This document shows positions 1 through 4,943 of a stretch of 5,077 nt of DNA, piece by piece; within the stretch, counting starts at the first letter, position 1, and every line of letters begins with the position of its first letter. Location: positions 1 through 5,077 of the forward strand of contig JACQJE010000150.1 of assembly GCA_016205125.1 (NCBI GenBank), in the 5' to 3' direction. This DNA comes from Deltaproteobacteria bacterium (lineage in GTDB: Bacteria > Bdellovibrionota > O2-12-FULL-43-9 > JACQJE01). The notes under the pieces were generated by a model. The model worked only from the letters and a program-made list of their open reading frames with translations. It was not told the origin of the DNA and did not search any database. A program made the position numbers and the translations under genes.

Positions 1-565
1 GGCCAGATTCGCCATCCCACCCTCTCTTGTCAGCCTGCGAAGGACCCGCGTGGCGACTGGAGGGGGCAGCGCCATCTCTCGCTTTCTCTCTTTTAAGTGA
101 ATGCGGCGCGTCAAAAAGAGGAGAACTATCCACGGTTCCCAGTACTTTTTTCCAGCGAGGAAGCGCAGTCGTCTCTCTCGGAGGCAATAGCTTTTCCCGT
201 CGGCTGTCATTACCTCTGACAGCGTCGAATCGACGCGCGTGAACTTCCAAATCGTGTCCGTCCGTCAGAAGGCTTCCCCCTGGGTAGATGATGAGTAAGT
301 TTGTGACAGTAAGAACGGCATCTTCATCGACAAGGAGTTCACCACCGCGGTGTATAACGAGTGATCGAATGCGATAACGAGGAAGAGACTCACCATCTTT
401 CACGCCCTCAGGCTCCTTCTCCAGAATCTCATTCAATCTGACTTGTACGCCAGACCCCACTGTCACAACCACTTCCGACGAGTCCGCCAACAGCCTAAGC
501 GGCAGCACGCAGAAGGTGATGATAAAGAGAGCGGTACAAAGTCGAAAAAACATATTCATCTTCAT
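1..565 (-). CDS. Exported protein with a short beta-rich domain, partial (3' end beyond the window)
   Basis: This reading frame stays open for 188 codons from ATG at 565 to the left edge, so the C-terminus is missing. Residues 1-27 look like a Sec signal peptide: a short basic start, a hydrophobic core (FFRLCTALFIITFCVLPLRLLA) and a plausible cleavage after Ala27. Residues about 64-112 alternate hydrophobic residues with Gly turns (LVIHRGGELLVDEDAVLTV, then LLIIYPGGSLLTDGHDLEVHA), as in stacked-strand or beta-helix surface proteins. From about 118 the chain is charged and low in complexity, rich in Arg, Lys, Pro and Gly, and may be a linker. ATG codons at 565, 559 and 553 are all in frame. 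I chose 565 because AGGAAAGG lies 9 nt upstream; 559 has TAAGG at a similar distance. A TTGACA promoter candidate lies about 80 bp upstream. I do not recognise the family. An extracytoplasmic or cell-surface location is inferred from the signal peptide alone. Confidence 0.62.
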   Translation of the reverse strand, partial: MKMNMFFRLCTALFIITFCVLPLRLLADSSEVVVTVGSGVQVRLNEILEKEPEGVKDGESLPRYRIRSLVIHRGGELLVDEDAVLTVTNLLIIYPGGSLLTDGHDLEVHARRFDAVRGNDSRREKLLPPRETTALPRWKKVLGTVDSSPLFDAPHSLKREKARDGAAPSSRHAGPSQADKRGWDGESG

Positions 566-621
566 GAACCTTAGCCTTTCCTTTTAGGTATGACTAAAAA
601 ACAGGCACACAGACAGGCGGG

Positions 622-651
622 GAGATAACATGGCGATTTTGCCGCTGTCAA
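622..651 (-). promoter_or_regulatory. Candidate sigma70 promoter for the exported-protein gene
   Basis: The minus strand has a perfect TTGACA -35 box (651-646). After an 18-bp spacer comes TATCTC (627-622), preceded by TG at the extended -10 position; read with 17 bp the -10 would be TTATCT. The -10 is weak, but the consensus -35 and the roughly 50-nt leader to the ATG at 565 fit. It would let this gene be transcribed independently of the tRNA operon. Confidence 0.42.
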
Positions 652-715
652 CCTAAAATTGAAGAGCTTGACCTACCGTCTCCTCTCTTTTACAGCCCAC
701 CACAGTGGCATTTCA

Positions 716-732
716 TATCCGGATGAGAACTA
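716..732 (-). repeat. Solo copy A of the TAGTTCTCATCCGGA motif, after tRNA-Leu(CAG)
   Basis: The minus strand reads TAGTTCTCATCCGGATA, starting 7 nt past the tRNA 3' end. It shares the exact 9-mer TAGTTCTCA with the copies at 843-859 and 1351-1368. It also shares ATCCGGA with the termini of the palindrome at 4763-4943. The function is unknown. Confidence 0.5.
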
Positions 733-739
733 AGAGAAC

Positions 740-822
740 TGCCGAAGGGGAGACTTGAACTCCCACAGGGTTGCCCCCACTAGACCCTGAATCTAGCGCG
801 TCTGCCATTCCGCCACTTCGGC
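740..822 (-). tRNA. tRNA-Leu (anticodon CAG)
   Basis: This is a class II tRNA of 83 nt with a long variable arm. The acceptor stem GCCGAAG pairs with CTTCGGC, and the discriminator base is A73. The anticodon stem CTAGA/TCTAG encloses the loop TTCAGGG, giving anticodon CAG (complement of 787-789), which reads CUG codons. The D arm contains GGAATGGCAGA, and the T arm carries GTTCAAGTC. The base after the discriminator begins GTT, so CCA is not encoded and must be added by tRNA nucleotidyltransferase. Its sister tRNA at 881-964 does have an encoded CCA. The acceptor stems of the two are identical, which suggests they arose by tandem duplication. It is the last gene in the operon direction, and I see no clear intrinsic terminator after it. 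Confidence 0.95.
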
Positions 823-842
823 ATAATCAAAGTGCCTATGCG

Positions 843-859
843 AATTTGCGTGAGAACTA
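843..859 (-). repeat. Solo copy B of the motif, degenerate, after tRNA-Leu(GAG)
   Basis: The minus strand reads TAGTTCTCACGCAAATT. The first nine bases match copies A and C exactly, but the CCGGA half is lost. It lies in the 58-bp spacer between the two tRNA genes. On its own it would not be called a repeat; the support is the exact 9-mer and the matching position relative to a tRNA 3' end. Confidence 0.35.
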
Positions 860-877
860 TTTTTTCATCATTTGTGA

Positions 878-964
878 TGGTGCCGAAGGGGGGACTCGAA
901 CCCCCACAGGATTTCTCCCACTGCCCCCTCAAGACAGCGTGTCTACCAGTTCCACCACTTCGGC
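878..964 (-). tRNA. tRNA-Leu (anticodon GAG), with encoded CCA
   Basis: This is a class II tRNA: the 84-nt body (964-881) is followed by an encoded CCA (880-878). The acceptor stem GCCGAAG pairs with CTTCGGC, and the discriminator base is A. The anticodon stem CTGTC/GGCAG, with one G-T pair, encloses TTGAGGG, giving anticodon GAG (complement of 928-930), which reads CUC and CUU. The variable arm folds as GGA-GAAA-TCC, and the T arm contains GGTTCGAGTCC. It begins 11 bp after the secG stop codon, so it is almost certainly co-transcribed with secG and released by RNA processing. It is a close paralogue of the CAG tRNA downstream. Confidence 0.95.
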
Positions 965-975
965 GGCAGAAGGTC

Positions 976-1320
976 TCACTTTCCTCCCGTATCTGGCGGT
1001 AAATTCTGAGGGGTCTCGGGTGCAGGTGCTGGAGATTCCGGAGTGGCCGGCTCCGATACAGGGGGAGGCGATTCTTGTTCCGAGATCACAGACGCCTGCC
1101 ATTTTTGCGAGGTGAGAAGAGTCAGCGCTATAGAAGTGCACATAAAAATAATAGCCGCTCCTGCAGTCAATCGGGTGAGGAGAGTGTTCCCCTGAGTTCC
1201 AAAAATGGTCTCACTCGAACCTCCTAACCCCATGATCATCCCCGATCGACCCGCCTGAAGGAGAATGATGAAAATCAGCATGAAAGAAACAACCACATGA
1301 ACAATCACCAGTAAAAGCAT
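976..1320 (-). CDS. secG: Preprotein translocase subunit SecG
   Basis: SecG is the small inner-membrane subunit of the SecYEG channel and assists the SecA-driven export cycle. The 114-residue protein shows the family layout. A first membrane helix (about residues 2-21) ends in LLQAGRSG. Next is the conserved cytoplasmic Gly-rich loop GLGGSSETIFGTQG (31-44), then LLTRLTAGAAIIF leading into a second membrane helix (about 52-70). A Pro/Glu-rich tail (81-110) is dispensable-looking and typically variable in the family. The ATG at 1320 follows AAAGGTGAG (1332-1324), a good ribosome binding site. The gene lies downstream of tpiA, as in many bacteria, but 290 bp separate them, filled by a foldback element and a promoter candidate. 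It may therefore be transcribed largely from its own promoter, together with the two leucine tRNAs. Confidence 0.95.
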   Translation of the reverse strand: MLLLVIVHVVVSFMLIFIILLQAGRSGMIMGLGGSSETIFGTQGNTLLTRLTAGAAIIFMCTSIALTLLTSQKWQASVISEQESPPPVSEPATPESPAPAPETPQNLPPDTGGK

Positions 1321-1350
1321 AGGCTCACCTTTAGAAATGGGTACTGTTTA

Positions 1351-1368
1351 GTTTCCGAATGAGAACTA
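1351..1368 (-). repeat. Solo copy C of the motif, in the secG leader
   Basis: The minus strand reads TAGTTCTCATTCGGAAAC, one base different from the consensus core CATCCGGAAAC. It starts about 8 nt downstream of the -10 box of the candidate secG promoter, so it would lie at or just after the transcription start. It could be an operator or leader element, or a remnant of a repeat. Confidence 0.45.
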
Positions 1369-1375
1369 TCTAATA

Positions 1376-1404
1376 TTTATAGACTGAAAATGCAACAGCG
1401 TCAC
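1376..1404 (-). promoter_or_regulatory. Candidate sigma70 promoter for secG and the leucine tRNAs
   Basis: The minus strand has GTGACG (1404-1399, 4 of 6 matches to TTGACA), a 17-bp spacer and TATAAA (1381-1376, 5 of 6 matches to TATAAT). The local sequence is AT-rich. The predicted start lies near 1369, giving a leader of about 50 nt to the secG ATG. It sits between the foldback element and secG, where an internal promoter would be needed if the element blocks read-through from tpiA. Confidence 0.5.
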
Positions 1405-1422
1405 TACCAAAAACCTGCGGAA

Positions 1423-1633
1423 GGAGGGTCCCGGCAAAGTCATGACAGGGCGGCATAGGGATCTCTCGTAAAGGGGCTATGGAGCCGCCCAGAAATTTCG
1501 CAAATGATGGCTGGGCGGCGGAATGCAGCGCGGACTCATGCGACAAAAGGCAGCCTATGAATCATGATCGTGTCCGCGCGTCCCTTAAGAGAGATCCCTA
1601 TGCCGCCCTGTCATGACTTTGCCGGGACCCTCC
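1423..1633. repeat. Foldback element with 45-bp perfect inverted arms and two inner hairpins
   Basis: Positions 1423-1467 are the exact reverse complement of 1589-1633 (45 of 45). The stem continues imperfectly through TAA and GGG to about 1475/1582. The enclosed DNA is almost fully used by two smaller hairpins: 1484-1492 with 1511-1519 (GCCGCCCAG/CTGGGCGGC), and 1528-1535 with 1572-1579 (GCGCGGAC/GTCCGCGC), the latter extended by TCATG/CATGA. The predicted fold is a long stem ending in a T or Y of two arms. No protein is encoded. The right arm enters tpiA and provides its final codons and stop codon. I see no target-site duplication. It could be a MITE-like or other non-autonomous element, or a local inverted duplication of the tpiA end. 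Confidence 0.85.
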
Positions 1634-2390
1634 ATCTAAACGCTCCTGCTATGGCTAAAAACTCTTTCACTTTGAGACTTGCCCCCCCCACGAGGAATCC
1701 ATTTACTTCTGGCCGGCTTGCAAACTGAGCGGCGTTTTGAGAATGCACACTCCCTCCATAGACGACGCTCGCTTGATTCCCCCATGCCGGACTAAACTTC
1801 GCACAAAGGATCTGCCGAATGGCCCGATGAATATCGGCAATCTCTTCAGCTGAAGGGGTCTTGCCACTCCCAATGGCCCACACCGGCTCATACGCCACGA
1901 CCATTTCACCCCCTTTTTTTACGCCTCTCAAGCCTTCCAACAGTTGGCGTTCAATCTTTTGCAAAGTCTCCCCTCTCTCCCGCTCAGCCCATTGCTCGCC
2001 AATACAGAGGATTGGGACAAGTCCCGCCTCGACAATCGTGGCGACTTTCCTCCCCACAACTTCGTCAGATTCTCCAAAATGCATCCTTCGCTCTGAATGG
2101 CCGGCAATCACATAGCGGCAGCCGACGTCAGCCAGCATGAATGGCGAAATTTCACCTGTGTATGCCCCCCCCTTTTCCCAATGGCAATTCTGAGCACCTA
2201 AAGAATAGAGTCCCTTTTGAAATGGTTTCAGAATATCAAGTGCCGTCAAGGGGGGGATCAGAATCCACGCAACTCTTTTTGCAAGAGATGGCGACTGGAC
2301 CAAAGCAGAGTGCAGTTCCTGACAATAGGCCTTCGCCTCTTCACGGAACATGTTCATTTTCCAATTGGCAATCAGGAGGGGAGGCCGCAT
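1611..2390 (-). CDS. tpiA: Triosephosphate isomerase
   Basis: This cytoplasmic TIM-barrel enzyme interconverts dihydroxyacetone phosphate and glyceraldehyde 3-phosphate, usually as a dimer. All catalytic elements are visible in the 259 residues: Asn9 and Lys11 in ANWKMN, the electrophilic His98 in AGHSERR, and the base Glu168 in AYEPVWAIGSGKT, which also carries the mobile loop 6. The phosphate-binding YGGSV (211-215) and GGASL (235-239) follow. The ATG at 2390 overlaps the pgk stop codon by one base (TAATG), with GAGG about 10 nt upstream, so coupling to pgk is likely. The barrel ends normally near Phe251. The last residues (RWRVPAKS) look foreign to the family, because from the second base of the Trp253 codon the DNA belongs to the foldback element, which also supplies the TGA. 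Activity should be unaffected, since the catalytic core is complete. Confidence 0.97.
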   Translation of the reverse strand: MRPPLLIANWKMNMFREEAKAYCQELHSALVQSPSLAKRVAWILIPPLTALDILKPFQKGLYSLGAQNCHWEKGGAYTGEISPFMLADVGCRYVIAGHSERRMHFGESDEVVGRKVATIVEAGLVPILCIGEQWAERERGETLQKIERQLLEGLRGVKKGGEMVVAYEPVWAIGSGKTPSAEEIADIHRAIRQILCAKFSPAWGNQASVVYGGSVHSQNAAQFASRPEVNGFLVGGASLKVKEFLAIAGAFRWRVPAKS

Positions 2391-3640
2391 TAGGGATGAG
2401 CCTCATTTAAGACTTTTAGCGCAGGGAGAGAGGCGCCGCTCAATAATTTAAGCATCGCTCCGCCTCCTGTAGAACAGTGAGACATGAGCGATTCATATCC
2501 GCTCTTGCGAATCGCCGCCAACGAATCCCCCCCTCCGACAATTTTAAATGCATTCCCTTCCGCAACAGCTTGAGCGATAGCGAGAGTCCCCTTCGCGAAC
2601 CTCTCCTGTTCAAAGACTCCAAGAGGCCCGTTCCAAATAATGCTCTTCGCTTCAGCAATCACATTGCTCCATTGCTCTACCGTATGCGGTCCGATATCAA
2701 AGGCCAAAAAATCATCTGAAATATCGGCAGCAGAAGAGATTTCTAAGGGACCTTCTCCTTTAAGATCCAGAGCCATCACATGATCCTGCGGAAGATAAAT
2801 GGCAACTCCACGCCTCTCCGCACGCTCCATCACGCGCCTCACCAAACCGATATTGGCGCGGTCGACTGGAGATTTACCAGTGCGATGGCCTTGTGCCGCC
2901 AGGAAAGTATAGGCCATAGCACCCCCAATACAGCAGGCATCGACAGATTCGATTAAATGTTCAATCACCGGCAATTTGTCGGAAAGCTTTGCACCGCCGA
3001 TAATCAATAGAAAAGGTCTGGCCGGATTGGAAAGAGCCGCAGAAAAAGCGATCAGTTCCTGCTCAACCAGCCGCCCAATCCCTTTCTCCGAGACCAGGGC
3101 AGGGAGACCTACGGTAGAGGCGTGCAGACGATGCACGCTGCCAAAAGCATCATTAATGTAGACATCCGTAAAGAGGCTTAACTGGCGTGAAAAATCAGGG
3201 CTGTTCTCTTCCTCTCCAGCCCAATAACGCAAATTTTCAAGCAACAGCATCCCACCGCCCTTTAAACCATTCACCAGATGCCTCACCTGAGTCAGATCGC
3301 ATTCTCCACTGAACACCACATCTTTGCGCAAATGTTCAGATAACGATATGCCAACCGGCTCCATGCTGAGAGATCGTTCATCACGCCCTGAAGGGCGCCC
3401 CAAATGAGAGGCAAGAACCACGCGCGCCCCAGCATCAGAGAGCCACTGAATGGTGGGAAGAGCTCCCCGAATCCGCGCATCATCCGCGACAGACATTCCG
3501 GTGGGCGATGCTTGTGAAGGCACAAGGGGGACATTAAAATCAGCGCGCACAAAAACGCGGCGGCCTGTCACGCGAAGATCCTCGAGTCTGCGGAAAACGA
3601 ATTTCTCATTTTTTAAGGAGAGCGACAGAGGTGAATTCAT
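2390..3640 (-). CDS. pgk: Phosphoglycerate kinase
   Basis: Pgk transfers phosphate between 1,3-bisphosphoglycerate and ADP, the first ATP-forming step of glycolysis, in the cytoplasm. The 416-residue protein has both domains. N-terminal, substrate-binding motifs are RADFNVP (32-38), SHLGRP (78-83), LLENLRY (133-139) and NDAFGSVHR (163-171). C-terminal, nucleotide-binding motifs are GGAKLSDK (215-222), DIGP (315-318), WNGPLGVFE (336-344), GGGDS (369-373) and STGGGA (390-395). I chose the ATG at 3640 because it forms an ATGA overlap with the gapA stop codon. An in-frame GTG at 3652 would add only four residues and deepen the overlap. The protein carries about 13 extra residues before the usual start and a short insertion (VPSQASPTGMS) after the first motif. 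Its TAA overlaps the tpiA start by one base. Confidence 0.97.
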   Translation of the reverse strand: MNSPLSLSLKNEKFVFRRLEDLRVTGRRVFVRADFNVPLVPSQASPTGMSVADDARIRGALPTIQWLSDAGARVVLASHLGRPSGRDERSLSMEPVGISLSEHLRKDVVFSGECDLTQVRHLVNGLKGGGMLLLENLRYWAGEEENSPDFSRQLSLFTDVYINDAFGSVHRLHASTVGLPALVSEKGIGRLVEQELIAFSAALSNPARPFLLIIGGAKLSDKLPVIEHLIESVDACCIGGAMAYTFLAAQGHRTGKSPVDRANIGLVRRVMERAERRGVAIYLPQDHVMALDLKGEGPLEISSAADISDDFLAFDIGPHTVEQWSNVIAEAKSIIWNGPLGVFEQERFAKGTLAIAQAVAEGNAFKIVGGGDSLAAIRKSGYESLMSHCSTGGGAMLKLLSGASLPALKVLNEAHP

Positions 3641-4632
3641 CGAAATACCCACTTGACTAAATCGATCATCCGATGCGAAAAGCCCGTTTCATTGTCGTAC
3701 CACGCAAAGACTTTCACGAGCCTTCCATCTACGACATCCGTCAGAGCGCCGTCAACTATCGCGGAATGGGAGTTCCCATTGTAATCGATCGAAACGAGTT
3801 CTTCGCCAGAATAAGCAAGGATACCCGCCAATGCGCCTGAAGCGGCGTCCTTAAGAAGTTCATTCACCTCTTCTGCCGTCACACTTTTTTTCACTTCCAC
3901 AGTCAGGTCAATCAGCGAGACATTGGGTGTAGGGACTCGAATTGAAATCGCTGTGAATTTTCCCTGTAAGTGAGGCAAAACGATATCGATACTCTCCGCC
4001 GCTCCTGTCGTCGTTGGAATCATCGAAATCGCCGCCGCGCGCGCTCTGCGCAAATCGCGGTGGTTAAGATCGAGCAATCGCTGGTCGTTAGTGTAGGAGT
4101 GGATGGTTGTCATCGCTCCCCAGCGAATTCCAAGAAACTTGTCAAGAAGATAGACAATCGGAGTGACTGCATTTGTCGTACAAGAACCATTTGAAATAAT
4201 CTGATGTTTTTTTGAATCGTATCGGGTGTGATTGACTCCCATGACAAGCGTCGCATCTGCATCTGGCGCGGGAGCCGATATAATCACTTTCCTGACCTCT
4301 GCCAAGTGTTTTCCCGCTTCTGCACGCTTTGTAAACCGACCGGTACATTCCAAAACACAATCTGCTTTTACCTCTTTCCATGGAATCTTTTCAGGAGCCG
4401 GAATCTGATAAATGCAAATTTCCGAGCCATTGAGAAAAATGGATCGGTCTGACGCTGTCACTGTTGCGTCAATCGCTCCATGAACAGAATCATATTTAAG
4501 GAGATGCGCGAGCGATTTGGCTTCAGAAAGGTCATTAATCGCGACACATTCTATGGATGCGTCGCCAATGGCGGCCGTTAAAATCGATCGTCCAATTCTC
4601 CCAAATCCGTTGATCCCCACCCGAATCGACAT
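3637..4632 (-). CDS. gapA: Glyceraldehyde-3-phosphate dehydrogenase, phosphorylating
   Basis: GapA oxidises and phosphorylates glyceraldehyde 3-phosphate to 1,3-bisphosphoglycerate with NAD(P), in the cytoplasm, normally as a tetramer. The 331-residue protein starts with the dinucleotide-binding INGFGRIGR (7-15). Cys151 in NGSCTTN is the nucleophile and His178 in TIHSYTND its partner. The S-loop is DQRLLDLNHRDLRRARAAA, and the C-terminal signature is AWYDNETGFSHRMIDL. Asp34 in AINDL and Leu189 favour NAD, but Asn190 stands where NAD enzymes usually have Pro and chloroplast-type NADP enzymes have Ser. Cofactor use is thus most likely NAD but not certain. The ATG at 4632 has AGGAGAGG just upstream. 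It is the first gene of the gapA-pgk-tpiA operon, and its TGA overlaps the pgk ATG. Confidence 0.97.
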   Translation of the reverse strand: MSIRVGINGFGRIGRSILTAAIGDASIECVAINDLSEAKSLAHLLKYDSVHGAIDATVTASDRSIFLNGSEICIYQIPAPEKIPWKEVKADCVLECTGRFTKRAEAGKHLAEVRKVIISAPAPDADATLVMGVNHTRYDSKKHQIISNGSCTTNAVTPIVYLLDKFLGIRWGAMTTIHSYTNDQRLLDLNHRDLRRARAAAISMIPTTTGAAESIDIVLPHLQGKFTAISIRVPTPNVSLIDLTVEVKKSVTAEEVNELLKDAASGALAGILAYSGEELVSIDYNGNSHSAIVDGALTDVVDGRLVKVFAWYDNETGFSHRMIDLVKWVFR

Positions 4633-4666
4633 CGCCCTCTCCTCATTTCACACCAAACCCGAAGAT

Positions 4667-4672
4667 ATCATA
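4667..4672 (-). promoter_or_regulatory. Candidate extended -10 promoter of the gapA operon
   Basis: The minus strand reads TGCTATGAT: a TATGAT -10 box (5 of 6 matches) preceded by TGn, an extended -10. No convincing -35 box lies 16-18 bp upstream (the best is TATAGA). The predicted start would leave a leader of about 25-30 nt before the gapA ATG, with AGGAG (about 4645-4640) as ribosome binding site. Confidence 0.4.
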
Positions 4673-4707
4673 GCACAATAAGGTAGGCATCTATATTGGA
4701 ATTGGGT

Positions 4708-4720
4708 GTTCATCCGGAAA
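4708..4720 (+). repeat. Solo copy F of the motif, upstream of gapA
   Basis: The plus strand reads GTTCATCCGGAAA. It equals the left terminus of the adjacent palindrome (GTTCGCATCCGGAAA) with two bases missing. It has the same orientation as that terminus and lies about 45 bp from it, upstream of the gapA -10 box. Confidence 0.45.
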
Positions 4721-4762
4721 TGCTGATCGTCATAAGGCCGAGGGAAATAATCGTTCTTTTAA

Positions 4763-4943
4763 AGTTCGCATCCGGAAACAGCTTTCGTAGCGAGGCCGCG
4801 CGAAAGATTTTTGGTCAAGGCCGCAGGTGAAAAAGGATCCGAAGGCGTACCCCTGGGTACGTCGAGGATCCTTTTTTGCCGAGAACGCAGACCAAAAATC
4901 TTGCAGCCGGCCGCAGCAGAAAGGCTGTTTCCGGATGCGAACT
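4763..4943. repeat. 181-bp palindromic element with the TTTCCGGATGCGAACT motif at both ends
   Basis: The whole element is symmetrical about position 4853. Perfect inverted pairs are 4763-4782 with 4924-4943 (20 bp), 4804-4816 with 4890-4902 (13 bp, AAGATTTTTGGTC), 4830-4840 with 4866-4876 (11 bp, containing GGATCC) and 4846-4852 with 4855-4861 (7 bp). The stretches between them are partly complementary. It carries no credible gene and would extrude as a single long hairpin. Its ends match short motif copies elsewhere in the window, which suggests a dispersed palindromic repeat family of REP or MITE type. I see no target duplication. Confidence 0.8.
4830..4877. terminator. Bidirectional intrinsic terminator at the palindrome core
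   Basis: The stem is GGATCC/GGATCC plus CGTACCC/GGGTACG, interrupted by a small internal loop (GAAGG against TCGA). It is followed by six T on the plus strand and five T on the minus strand. It would stop transcripts arriving from either side and so isolate the gapA promoter from whatever lies to the right. Confidence 0.6.

Noticed and set aside
27..242. Plus-strand 71-codon frame
   Set aside because: It is antisense to the exported-protein gene, which has a start, ribosome binding site and signal peptide. This frame has none of these.
690..712. Possible terminator hairpin after tRNA-Leu(CAG)
   Set aside because: The stem CCAC/GTGG is only 4 bp and no T run follows on the minus strand.
858..880. 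Hairpin CATCA-N4-TGATG after tRNA-Leu(GAG) as a terminator
   Set aside because: On the transcribed strand it is followed by A residues, not T, and another tRNA gene lies downstream. It is more likely neutral or a processing feature.
771..1115. Plus-strand 114-codon frame over the tRNAs and the end of secG
   Set aside because: It is antisense to a tRNA-Leu gene and to secG, and starts inside the other tRNA. Phrases such as GAEGGTRTPT are the known false translation of the tRNA 3' half.
3641..3652. GTG at 3652 as the pgk start
   Set aside because: The ATG at 3640 makes the standard ATGA overlap with gapA. The GTG adds four residues that are not conserved in the family and has no better ribosome binding site.
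3450..3656. Plus-strand 68-codon frame opposite the start of pgk
   Set aside because: It is a shadow of pgk with no ribosome binding site and no recognisable protein features.
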